DNA from: Marinobacter koreensis
GTDB lineage: Bacteria > Pseudomonadota > Gammaproteobacteria > Pseudomonadales > Oleiphilaceae
Length of the DNA: 64,000 nucleotides
Assembly (NCBI RefSeq): GCF_023156285.1
Contig: NZ_JAKZAJ010000006.1
Span: 124,001 to 188,000, forward strand
Direction: 5' to 3'
A model generated the notes under the pieces. That model searched no databases and had not been told where the DNA came from. It was given only the letters and a program-made list of their open reading frames with translations. The translations under genes and the position numbers were made by a program. Positions 28,977-38,231 of the stretch are shown piece after piece; position 1 is the stretch's first letter, and the number at the start of each line of letters is the position of its first letter.

Positions 28977-29816
28977 TCATCGGGCATCCACGCGGAAGCG
29001 AACCTCATACCCGGTGAACTTCCGGATATTGATCACTCCGGTATCAAGAATCAGGTACTGACCCTTGATGCCCTCCAACACGCCGTCCACGTGTGGTTCT
29101 TTGTCCAGATTATGGGTTTTGACCTTTTCGGGCCAGACGCTGACAGGATAGCTGAGACCCAGTCCATCCTCGTCCACCTGCCAGACTGCATCGGCACCGT
29201 GGCTTTCACGGATGGCCTCAATGTCCGGCGCGATAACCTCAAGCATCCTCTGCTTTTCGGCGACCAGATCCAGTTCCGGGACATCGCCCTTGAGCATGGC
29301 CCGCCAATTGGTACGATCCGCCACATGCTGCTTGCAGGCCACCTCAACCAGGCCGGCGATGTAGCGCGTTTTCACTCTCAGCAGCGGAATGGCCTCAACC
29401 GCGCCCTGATCGATCCAGCGTGTCGGGATCTGGGTTGCACGGGTGATGCCGACCTTGAGACCGGAGGAATTCGCGAGATACACCACATGCTCCACCATGC
29501 AGTGGGTTTCGCCCCACTCCGGCTCGCGACAGGTACCCAGGTGATAGTGGCACTTTTCAGGACTCATGATGCAACTGTCACAGGCCGCCAGCTTCCGGAA
29601 ACAGGGGTAACAATACCCCTGATTAAAGCTCTTTTTGGTTTTCCGGTCACAGTGTATGCAACGGATCACACCCTCAAAGTCGATCTGAAGCGGACGCCCA
29701 ATCAGTTCATTGAGAAGAATGCGATCATCACCGACAGCGATCGTATAGGTGACCGGATCCCCTGCTTCTGCCGGCATCTTGCGCAGACGACCGGTGACAT
29801 CGACGCCGCCCGTCAA
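28977..29816 (-). CDS. DUF2797 domain protein with zinc-ribbon cysteines
   Basis: A 279-aa cytoplasmic protein. Residues about 54-95 hold paired cysteines (IRCIHCDRKT, YCYPCFRKLAACDSC) that look like zinc ribbons. The following segment VYLANSSGLKVGITR resembles the first strands of a GIY-YIG-type fold, as is known for DUF2797. No biochemical role is established for the family. It overlaps the DUF1315 gene by 4 bases (ATGA), so the two are co-translated. Confidence 0.88.
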   Translation of the reverse strand: MTGGVDVTGRLRKMPAEAGDPVTYTIAVGDDRILLNELIGRPLQIDFEGVIRCIHCDRKTKKSFNQGYCYPCFRKLAACDSCIMSPEKCHYHLGTCREPEWGETHCMVEHVVYLANSSGLKVGITRATQIPTRWIDQGAVEAIPLLRVKTRYIAGLVEVACKQHVADRTNWRAMLKGDVPELDLVAEKQRMLEVIAPDIEAIRESHGADAVWQVDEDGLGLSYPVSVWPEKVKTHNLDKEPHVDGVLEGIKGQYLILDTGVINIRKFTGYEVRFRVDAR

Positions 29817-30106
29817 GACTTGACCTCGACAAACTGATCGGGATCCACATCCGGCCGATCACCCTGACGGAATTGCACCGACGGATCGCAAGCCGTACCG
29901 GCTTTGGCTCCCCGGTCCAGGTAGCCGACACGCTCTTCCTCGGGGATGTTATGCCGGTTTTCGTAGTAGATGACCGCCTCAAGGCTGATTTCACGCTGTT
30001 CAGCGGTCATTTTTCGGCCATCCGGCCATTTGCCAAGCTCAATCGCCTGACGGAGATTCCGGTAGACGGTCGGATCCAACCGCTCGATAAGCTGCTCGTA
30101 AGTCAT
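29813..30106 (-). CDS. DUF1315 family protein (YeaC-like)
   Basis: A 97-aa soluble protein starting MTYEQLIERLDPTVYRNLRQAIELGKWPDG, the clear signature of DUF1315. The middle block VIYYENRHNIPEEERVGYLDRG is also conserved. Function unknown. It starts about 58 bases from the Fur-type box at 30164-30182, so its own divergent promoter could also feel that regulator. Confidence 0.88.
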   Translation of the reverse strand: MTYEQLIERLDPTVYRNLRQAIELGKWPDGRKMTAEQREISLEAVIYYENRHNIPEEERVGYLDRGAKAGTACDPSVQFRQGDRPDVDPDQFVEVKS

Positions 30107-30143
30107 TCCGCTCTCCTGAACTCACTCAAAGAAAATTAACGGA

Positions 30144-30166
30144 ATCGTTTGACACCCTCAAACGAT
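30144..30166. repeat. 9-bp inverted repeat overlapping the -35 region
   Basis: ATCGTTTGA and TCAAACGAT flank CACCC. The left arm contains the first bases of the TTGACA -35 and the right arm runs into the Fur box. It may be an additional operator or part of a divergent leader. Confidence 0.5.
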
Positions 30167-30182
30167 AATGATTATCATTAAC
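30149..30182 (+). promoter_or_regulatory. Promoter with Fur box (iron-repressed)
   Basis: A perfect -35 TTGACA is at 30149-30154. A Fur box at 30164-30182 matches the 19-bp consensus at 17 positions and contains the exact 7-1-7 palindrome TAATGAT-T-ATCATTA. The best -10, GATTAT at 30170-30175 (spacer 15), lies inside the box, so bound Fur would block RNA polymerase. The only plus-strand product is a short transcript that ends at 30273. Confidence 0.72.
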
Positions 30183-30273
30183 CCACCAAATGACGACGGT
30201 CGTATCATTTGGTCTCTCTCATCAGGAGCTAAATGCTCTCTTCAACCCCCGCCCCTGGCGGGGGTCTTTTTTT
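30183..30273 (+). ncRNA. Candidate Fur-regulated small RNA
   Basis: A segment of about 91 nt without a credible reading frame. It starts just after a Fur-controlled promoter. It folds into a 5' stem-loop (9-bp outer stem 30185-30193 / 30205-30213, plus a CGA/TCG inner stem and a TA bulge), then a pyrimidine-rich single-stranded linker (30214-30244), then an intrinsic terminator with seven Ts. This layout is that of an Hfq-dependent, iron-repressed sRNA like RyhB or PrrF, but I do not recognise it as a member of either family. The end points are inferred from the promoter and terminator. Confidence 0.62.
30245..30273 (+). terminator. Intrinsic terminator of the candidate sRNA
   Basis: ACCCCCGCC and GGCGGGGGT form a perfect 9-bp stem with a CCT loop, followed by C and seven Ts on the plus strand. 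On the minus strand there is no T-run, so it mainly serves plus-strand transcription. It abuts the rhomboid stop codon. Confidence 0.9.
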
Positions 30274-31129
30274 ACTGTTTCGTTCTTGCAGGCAACACCA
30301 GCGCGCAGAGCAAACCGGCGACAAAGCCCCCCAGGTGAGCCTCGTTGGCCATCCGCCCCAATCCCAGCATTTCCGTCAAAGGTGTAAACCCGAGCACCAT
30401 CCAGACGACGGCAAAAGTCACCAGTGCCGGAGGAAACTGAAATCGGGGTGCCCTCTGCTGTGCGAGCCAGCAATAGCCCAGCATCCCGTAAACCACGCCG
30501 GAAAGACCACCAAAAAGCGGTCCCGACACGAAAAACTGCAACCCATTCGACAACAGACTGGTCACCACAAACAGAATGGCAAGCCGGCCACGTCCATCGA
30601 ACCATTCAATCTGGCTACCGAGAAACCACAGCATCACCGAGTTGAACACAATATGCGTCCAGCTGAAATGCAGGAAATCCGGGGTGATCACTCGCCAGAC
30701 CTGACCGCTTGCCAGGGTTTGCAGCAATGCCTGGAGCCGGCCATCAAAACTGCTCCAGTCATACATGCGGGGATCAATGATCAACAGGGAGGCCGACAAC
30801 GGGTTGGACCCCATGTCGGTCAATAACACCATCAACACGGCAAAAACGATCACCCCCAGAATCATGGGAGCATGCCGGGGAGAGGGCTGCCAGCGACCGG
30901 CCACGAAAACCGGCGAACGGTTCCGCTCTTCGACGGCCTTCCTCACGTCCGGCTCCGCCAGGAATCGCTCCAGTGCAGCGAGCACCGGTTGCGCATGATC
31001 CGGATTTTCCAGCCAGAGTACCTGCTGACCGCCCTCTTCGGTAATTCGATGACTGACCCCCTGATCTTTCAGCCAGCGGCTAAACTCGGCCAGGTTCACG
31101 GAGGTATCCAACTGCTTTATCCGATACAA
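30272..31129 (-). CDS. Rhomboid family intramembrane serine protease
   Basis: A 285-aa membrane protease of the GlpG type. The N-terminal cytoplasmic domain (residues 1-95) begins MYRIKQLDTSVNLAEFSRWL. Six helices follow. The oxyanion helix has FLHFSWTHIVFN, the catalytic serine lies in GGLSGVVYGMLGY, and the catalytic histidine in MANEAHLGGFVAGLL. Both catalytic residues are present, so it should be active. Substrates are unknown. It is followed by the metallophosphoesterase gene upstream on the same strand, with a 45-base gap. Confidence 0.95.
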   Translation of the reverse strand: MYRIKQLDTSVNLAEFSRWLKDQGVSHRITEEGGQQVLWLENPDHAQPVLAALERFLAEPDVRKAVEERNRSPVFVAGRWQPSPRHAPMILGVIVFAVLMVLLTDMGSNPLSASLLIIDPRMYDWSSFDGRLQALLQTLASGQVWRVITPDFLHFSWTHIVFNSVMLWFLGSQIEWFDGRGRLAILFVVTSLLSNGLQFFVSGPLFGGLSGVVYGMLGYCWLAQQRAPRFQFPPALVTFAVVWMVLGFTPLTEMLGLGRMANEAHLGGFVAGLLCALVLPARTKQ

Positions 31130-31174
31130 GTGTTAACCTCACTGATAGGGCGTGGACCAACCGGAGGCGTCCGG

Positions 31175-32188
31175 TTAGCGTGCGACACTGTCTTCGCTGT
31201 TGGGATAGTCCGGCGCCTCCGGGCGCTCCACCTCTACCCAGACAAATTTGTCCGGGGAAAGTGCCTTTTCGCCGTCGAATCTGTAGGCCACCAGGCGTCC
31301 GTATTTGACGGCACTGAAATCGATGCAGGCAACGTTGGGTTTCAGCGGCGCAGGCTCACCGTCCATCCAGTAGTGTCCGACAAACACCGGCGGGGCATCG
31401 ATCGGATAGCTGATCAGCTGCGCCCGTTCCCGATCGGTCAGAACCTGGCTGGCCACTTCCGGCGGCAGCGGATCGGGCTGGAACACCACATCGGCATAAG
31501 TACGCGGATTATCGGCCCAGAATTTGGTCCGGAAAAACTCCCGCACATAGCCGTCACGACCGGTAATGGACATTCCTTCGGGTAGCCGGAGATCCGTTCC
31601 ACGCAACAGGGTATCCATTACCTGCCCGGCAAACGATTCGATCGCGGCCGATGCATGGAGAAAATCATCATCAATGTACGGTCCGCCCTGCAACGCCTTG
31701 AACTTCTCGATCAGGTCACCGTCCCAACAGGCGTGAACCACCCGGAAATCCTCTTCATCAATGAACAGGGGGATGGTGTAGAACCACTCCAGAAACTCAT
31801 TCCACTCATGAGGGTACGCATCAAACTGTTCAAGGGTTTCCTTGATCAGACGATTGTGCCGCGGAGTGTGCTCCCGCAACCAGGTCTTACCGCTGCCAGC
31901 CCGCGCCCGGGTGCAGTAGCCCAGTGCGTTGTACTCGTGGTTGCCCATCACAATTCGCGCGGAGCCATGCTCGACCATATCGCGCACAAGATGAAGCGCT
32001 TCCCGGATCCGTGGCCCTCGGTCAATGATGTCGCCAATAAAGATGGCCTGTCTGGATGGGTGTCGGTAGACGCCGTTAACCTTGCGGTAACCCATTTGGT
32101 CGAGCAACCGCTCCAGGGTATGGGCACAGCCGTGAATATCCCCGATGATGTCGAAGCCGCGTGGTGCGGCGGATCGTTGTCCTGCCAT
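31175..32188 (-). CDS. Metallophosphoesterase (Ser/Thr phosphatase-like)
   Basis: A 337-aa cytoplasmic phosphoesterase. The three metal-binding motifs of the calcineurin-like fold are intact: GDIHGC (residues about 17-22), GDIIDRGP and GNHEYNALGY. Later histidines (VVHACWD, VGHYWMDGEP) complete the site. This places it near diadenosine tetraphosphatases and protein phosphatases; the true substrate cannot be told. It starts 2 bases before the nadK stop, so the two are probably co-transcribed. Confidence 0.9.
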   Translation of the reverse strand: MAGQRSAAPRGFDIIGDIHGCAHTLERLLDQMGYRKVNGVYRHPSRQAIFIGDIIDRGPRIREALHLVRDMVEHGSARIVMGNHEYNALGYCTRARAGSGKTWLREHTPRHNRLIKETLEQFDAYPHEWNEFLEWFYTIPLFIDEEDFRVVHACWDGDLIEKFKALQGGPYIDDDFLHASAAIESFAGQVMDTLLRGTDLRLPEGMSITGRDGYVREFFRTKFWADNPRTYADVVFQPDPLPPEVASQVLTDRERAQLISYPIDAPPVFVGHYWMDGEPAPLKPNVACIDFSAVKYGRLVAYRFDGEKALSPDKFVWVEVERPEAPDYPNSEDSVAR

Positions 32189-32190
32189 GG

Positions 32191-33075
32191 TTAACTCGCT
32201 GCGATTTCACTTGCCCAGCCAAGCTTGTCGCGGCAGGTGGCATAGAAATTGTGGTCCGTTGGGTGAATGAGCCGGATCTTGAAGGGCTTTTTGATGATGC
32301 GAATGATGTCCCCTGGCGCACAGGAGATGTTCATCTGCCCGTCAAAACTGATCTGGGGATAGGTTTCGTTGGTTTCGCCAATCACCAGTTTGATCTCGCT
32401 TTTCCCGTCCACCACGATCGGCCGACTGCTGAGCGTGTGCGGAAACATGGGAACGAGCACAATGGCATCCAGCTTCGGATGCATGATCGGGCCGCCGGCA
32501 GACAACGAATAGGCCGTCGAACCGGTCGGTGTCGACACAATCAGACCGTCAGAGCGCTGGCTGTATACAAAATGGCCGTCAATAAAGAGATCGAAGCCGA
32601 TCATCCGGGTGGACTTGCCCGGGTGCAGCACCACGTCATTGAGGGCACTGCCAAACCCGAGCGGCTGACCATTACGTTCGACGTGACCATCCAGCAAAAA
32701 GCGGGTTTCCTCAATGTACTCACCTTCCAGAACCTTTCCGAGGCGCTCCTCCAGGTCCGACGGCGAGATATCGGTGAGAAAGCCCAGACGGCCCCGATTG
32801 ACACCCAACAACGGGATCTTGGACTTGGCTAACTCGCGGGCAGCGCCCAAAAGGCTGCCATCGCCGCCAACCACAATGACGAGGTCGCAGATTTCTCCCA
32901 GCAGTTTCTTGCTGGCCACCTGCAAACCGTGGCCCGGGATCATGCCCGCCGTGTCCTCTTCGAGAATGACCTGGTAGTTTTGGGCAAGCAGATATTGCTT
33001 GAGCTGGCGCAGGGTCTCCACCACCTTGACGCTGCCCATACGCCCAATGACGCCGATATTCCTGAATTGATCCAT
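32191..33075 (-). CDS. nadK: NAD kinase
   Basis: A 294-aa enzyme that phosphorylates NAD to NADP. The ATP-grasping motif GGDGSLLGAAREL and the downstream NRGRLGFLTD are intact, as is the substrate loop TPTGSTAYSLSAGGPI. The frame is open to 33216, but the ATG at 33075 (MDQFRNIGVIGRMG) matches the family N-terminus and has AGGAAA upstream. It heads a nadK, metallophosphoesterase, rhomboid run on the minus strand. Confidence 0.96.
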   Translation of the reverse strand: MDQFRNIGVIGRMGSVKVVETLRQLKQYLLAQNYQVILEEDTAGMIPGHGLQVASKKLLGEICDLVIVVGGDGSLLGAARELAKSKIPLLGVNRGRLGFLTDISPSDLEERLGKVLEGEYIEETRFLLDGHVERNGQPLGFGSALNDVVLHPGKSTRMIGFDLFIDGHFVYSQRSDGLIVSTPTGSTAYSLSAGGPIMHPKLDAIVLVPMFPHTLSSRPIVVDGKSEIKLVIGETNETYPQISFDGQMNISCAPGDIIRIIKKPFKIRLIHPTDHNFYATCRDKLGWASEIAAS

Positions 33076-33187
33076 GAGGTTTCCTGTATTCACGGGATGC
33101 AACAGAGGCAGGCAAGGTCTGACCCCCTGTAACGATGGCGTACAGTGTAACGAAACTCGGCGGGATTCTGAAAAAAGCTTGGCGGGA

Positions 33188-34441
33188 TCAGGCTTGATGC
33201 TTTTCGCATCGGTCATCTGTACCGGGTCTGAATTCCGACGGCTGACTGACCCTCATGATCGGCTCTTCGCAGACATTGCCATCGCTGTCCTGGTGACGGC
33301 ACACCGGATTCTCGTAATGGTCCAGCCATTCCCGATAGGCCGGCTCATTGACACCGCAACGCTCTGCGGCATACGCCACCGGGTTCTCGAAGTAGGTTTC
33401 GATGTCATCGTACGGCAGCGTGACATGGCCAAGCCCTGGATGATACGCCACCAGGAAGACCGATTGTTTCTGCAGGTGGTCCAGAATGGAGTTCTCGGTT
33501 GGTTCGACATGCCGGAGTTCGTGGTTCTCCTGCTCCAGGGCAACAATCCGCTCGTCCCGCAGTTCCAGCTCACGCTGACGCCGATCGAGCTGGTCTCTTA
33601 GAAGCACCAGTTCCGCGTCGGCATTGGCGTCGTTTCTGGCCCGCTCGCCATCGACCCCTTCCAGACGCTCCTGCATCGACAGGTATTGTTCATTCCGTTC
33701 AGCAAGGCGCTTCTTCAGTTGTTCATTACTCAGCCGCTGGCGCTCGTATTTCTGTTCGAGCTCATTCAGTTCGCTGCGAAGGGCCTGCATTTCCAGCCGG
33801 TGTTCCCGCTGGATGTCTGACATGGAATCCCGGTGGACACTCTGCAGTGTCTTGATGCGCAGACGCTGTTCACGGATCAACTGGGCCAGGCGGGCACGGT
33901 CCCGCCCCTCTCCGTCCGATGCACCATCGGGTGCCCGGGACTCGGGGGCCGGAGCGGCATTCAGAACCGGTATATCCTCGTCAACCGGCTCGACTTTCCT
34001 GAACTTGAGGGAATTGGCTTCAACGGCTTTACGGATGGCCTGGAAGTGATTGTTGCCCGGCGTCATGTCGGGATCCCACAGTTCCTGGGCGAACTTTGGG
34101 TCGGGGCATTGGCTCCGGCAGACCAGACGAATGGGGCCAGCTCCCATATCCGGCCCCTTTGCGCCGCGCTTCGCCAGCTCTTCTATGGGAATGTTCCAGT
34201 TGGTATCCGCCCGCCCCTCTTCATCGAACCAGATGCGGAAAAACACCAGCGAACGGACCACCAGGTCGGTCCCGAGGTCTACGAGAACGGCCCGGACGTC
34301 CGTCTCCGCCAGATCAGACAGTCCCACGTACCCATCCAGGAAAGCCCCAAACTCCGAAGCCCGCATCTGTCGGGCAACGGTTCCTCCTTCCATAAAAAAT
34401 ACGGCTGAGTAGCCGTCGGATGCCGGTGCGGCAGATGCCAT
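33188..34441 (-). CDS. Coiled-coil protein of unknown function with C-terminal Cys/His cluster
   Basis: A 417-aa soluble protein that I cannot assign to a characterised family. The N-terminal 130 residues form a compact domain (YSAVFFMEGGTVARQMRAS, then LVVRSLVFFRIWFDEEGRAD). Residues about 185-310 are a long coiled coil rich in E, R, L and Q. The C-terminal 95 residues (YHPGLGHVTLPYDDIETYFE onward) end with CRHQ, CEEP and CEKH, a possible zinc site. The plan suggests a scaffold or nucleoid-associated role, but this is inference. A 14-bp inverted repeat lies just upstream. Confidence 0.8.
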   Translation of the reverse strand: MASAAPASDGYSAVFFMEGGTVARQMRASEFGAFLDGYVGLSDLAETDVRAVLVDLGTDLVVRSLVFFRIWFDEEGRADTNWNIPIEELAKRGAKGPDMGAGPIRLVCRSQCPDPKFAQELWDPDMTPGNNHFQAIRKAVEANSLKFRKVEPVDEDIPVLNAAPAPESRAPDGASDGEGRDRARLAQLIREQRLRIKTLQSVHRDSMSDIQREHRLEMQALRSELNELEQKYERQRLSNEQLKKRLAERNEQYLSMQERLEGVDGERARNDANADAELVLLRDQLDRRQRELELRDERIVALEQENHELRHVEPTENSILDHLQKQSVFLVAYHPGLGHVTLPYDDIETYFENPVAYAAERCGVNEPAYREWLDHYENPVCRHQDSDGNVCEEPIMRVSQPSEFRPGTDDRCEKHQA

Positions 34442-34460
34442 TCTTAAAACTCCGGGGTCA

Positions 34461-34500
34461 GGGATTGTCTGGCTTTACAATAGTCTAGCCAGACAATCCC
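34461..34500. repeat. 14-bp inverted repeat between fadH and the coiled-coil gene
   Basis: GGGATTGTCTGGCT and AGCCAGACAATCCC are exact complements with a 12-base spacer. The repeat lies 20 bases upstream of the coiled-coil gene and 34 bases after the fadH stop. No T-run follows, so an operator is as likely as a terminator. Confidence 0.75.
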
Positions 34501-34533
34501 CGATGGACAGCGAAAAACTGCAAAGTTTTGTGA

Positions 34534-36675
<2,142 letters not shown>

Positions 36676-36737
36676 TCAATATCCAAACACAACTTTCTGT
36701 TATCCTAGGACAACACTGCCCATGAGATGGAAACAGG

Positions 36738-37841
36738 ATGCCACGAAATCAGGACTCCAATAAGCGGAATGCCCTTGGCGACATCAGCATGCTCTACGTA
36801 TCCGTGCTGTTGCGTGCGGCCGCGGCGGAAGGCGCCGATACCCCGGGACTGGCAACGCAGTTCGGTCTGGACGAAACCGGGCTCGCCTCACCGGAAGCGC
36901 GCATAAGTATTCCCCGGTTCATGCGCATGGGACACGCCGCCATCATGGATTGCGGAAATCCCGCCCTGGGTTTACGCATGGGCGCACTCAGCCGACCAGT
37001 GGACGCGGGCCTTGCAGGCATCGCAGCCGAAACCGCACCGACGGTGAGCCAGGCCCTGGCAACACTGACCCGCTATTCTCTGCTGACCAGCCAGAACAGC
37101 CGCGGACGCCCGTCCATCGAGCCGGAACGGCGCACCGTCCGGTTTTACTCCATACGGCCTTACAACCCATACAATTACTTCGTCGTGGATTCGGTGTTGG
37201 CCGCATGGACCCAAATGGCGCGAACGCTGACCGGCCGGTATGACCTTCTGGAAAAGGTTTGCATCGAATACCGTTCCAACGGACTGGATGATCTGTTTGA
37301 AAGCTGGTTCCGCTGCCCGGTCGAGTTCGGAGCAGACGAAAATAGCCTGACCTTCAAGGAGAGTGCCTGGCGCCAGCCAAGCATCCAGGCCCATCCAGCC
37401 ATGCATGCACAGTTAGGCAGACTGTGTGAACAGGAACTCGAAAAAATCCGCAGGGGCTGGCAGATGTCGGATCGGGTACGCCACCTGATGACGCCCATGT
37501 TTCGGGGGGAAACACCATCGCTTGAAAGGGTCGCAGCGCACCTGGGCATGACGCCCTGGACCCTGCAGCGCCATCTGGCGACAGAGGGCACCGGTTTCCG
37601 TCAATTACTGGACAAGACCCGCCAGCAACTGGCCGAGGACTATCTCCGGGAAACCGAGAGTTCTTTGTCAGAAATCGCCTGGCTGCTCGGGTTTGCCAAC
37701 CCTCCGGCCTTTCACAAGGCGTACCAGCGCTGGTTTGGAATCAGCCCCGGCGAAAGGCGCAAAGAACTCAGACAGAAAGGAAATGCCAACCTGCAATCCG
37801 AACAGACTCAAAGCTCGGTGGCGTCGTCAACAAAGTCCTGA
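36738..37841 (+). CDS. AraC family transcriptional regulator (fadH-divergent)
   Basis: A 367-aa regulator of the OruR/ArgR-like type. An N-terminal Arabinose_bd-type domain (residues about 30-210) precedes the AraC helix-turn-helix pair (SLERVAAHLGMTPWTLQRHL and SLSEIAWLLGFANPPAFHKAYQ). The ATG at 36738 has only a weak ribosome site; a second ATG at 36789 is possible. It is divergent from fadH across about 140 bases, so regulation of fadH or related lipid genes is likely but unproven. Confidence 0.92.
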   Translation: MPRNQDSNKRNALGDISMLYVSVLLRAAAAEGADTPGLATQFGLDETGLASPEARISIPRFMRMGHAAIMDCGNPALGLRMGALSRPVDAGLAGIAAETAPTVSQALATLTRYSLLTSQNSRGRPSIEPERRTVRFYSIRPYNPYNYFVVDSVLAAWTQMARTLTGRYDLLEKVCIEYRSNGLDDLFESWFRCPVEFGADENSLTFKESAWRQPSIQAHPAMHAQLGRLCEQELEKIRRGWQMSDRVRHLMTPMFRGETPSLERVAAHLGMTPWTLQRHLATEGTGFRQLLDKTRQQLAEDYLRETESSLSEIAWLLGFANPPAFHKAYQRWFGISPGERRKELRQKGNANLQSEQTQSSVASSTKS

Positions 37842-37897
37842 TCGTCGGCAAGGTCGTCAAAATAGGTTTCAAGCAGCTCTTCTTCGTATTCAGACAT
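37808..37897 (-). CDS. Possible 29-aa acidic micropeptide
   Basis: A short frame starting MSEYEEELLETYFDD and ending DDATEL is made mostly of Asp, Glu, Leu and Tyr. It lies about 100 bases after tRNA-Asp on the same strand and could share its transcript. GAGAGAGAG stands just before the ATG, a poor but usable ribosome site. Its last 34 bases overlap the end of the AraC gene on the other strand. It could be a chance frame. Confidence 0.35.
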   Translation of the reverse strand: MSEYEEELLETYFDDLADDQDFVDDATEL

Positions 37898-38000
37898 CGA
37901 CTCTCTCTCGAACGGTACGTATGAGAGACAAAATAGAAGGTCTTTATGACAGTTTGGAGTCAGAATCGAACGGAACAGAGTGAAAACAAGGGGAGGAAAA

Positions 38001-38077
38001 TGGCGGAGCGGACGGGACTCGAACCCGCGACCCCCGGCGTGACAGGCCGGTATTCTAACCAGCTGAACTACCGCTCC
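38001..38077 (-). tRNA. tRNA-Asp (anticodon GTC)
   Basis: A minus-strand 77-nt cloverleaf: acceptor stem GGAGCGG / CCGCTCC, D-arm GTTCAGCTGGTTAGAAT, anticodon loop CTGTCAC, T-arm CGGGTTCGAGTCCCG and encoded CCA. The anticodon GTC reads Asp codons. It is nearly identical in form to the E. coli tRNA-Asp. Confidence 0.97.
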
Positions 38078-38175
38078 GCGTGGGTCACCACCGTGCGCTT
38101 CAACCTCGATCAAAAGCCTGATCTGTTAAAGGCTTAGCAGTCAGGGGTGTGACTGCTCGGTGACAACGAGGGCGC

Positions 38176-38203
38176 ATTATATAGACGCCCTGAAACATGT
38201 CAA
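38176..38203 (-). promoter_or_regulatory. Sigma-70 promoter of tRNA-Asp
   Basis: On the minus strand a perfect TTGACA (38203-38198) and a perfect TATAAT (38181-38176) are 16 bases apart, followed by the GC-rich discriminator GCGCCC typical of stringently controlled tRNA and rRNA promoters. The tRNA starts about 100 bases downstream. Confidence 0.85.
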
Positions 38204-38231
38204 CGGTTTTCCGAAAAAAACGGAAAACTTT

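Noticed and set aside
28035-29837. 600-codon plus-strand frame across pepN and the DUF2797 gene
   Set aside because: It spans two convincing minus-strand genes with recognised domains; no support for expression.
30233-30826. Plus-strand frame that starts inside the candidate sRNA (ATG after CAGGAGCTAA)
   Set aside because: It reads straight through the terminator and then antisense to the rhomboid gene. A very short peptide from this ATG cannot be fully excluded, but the frame has no stop before the terminator.
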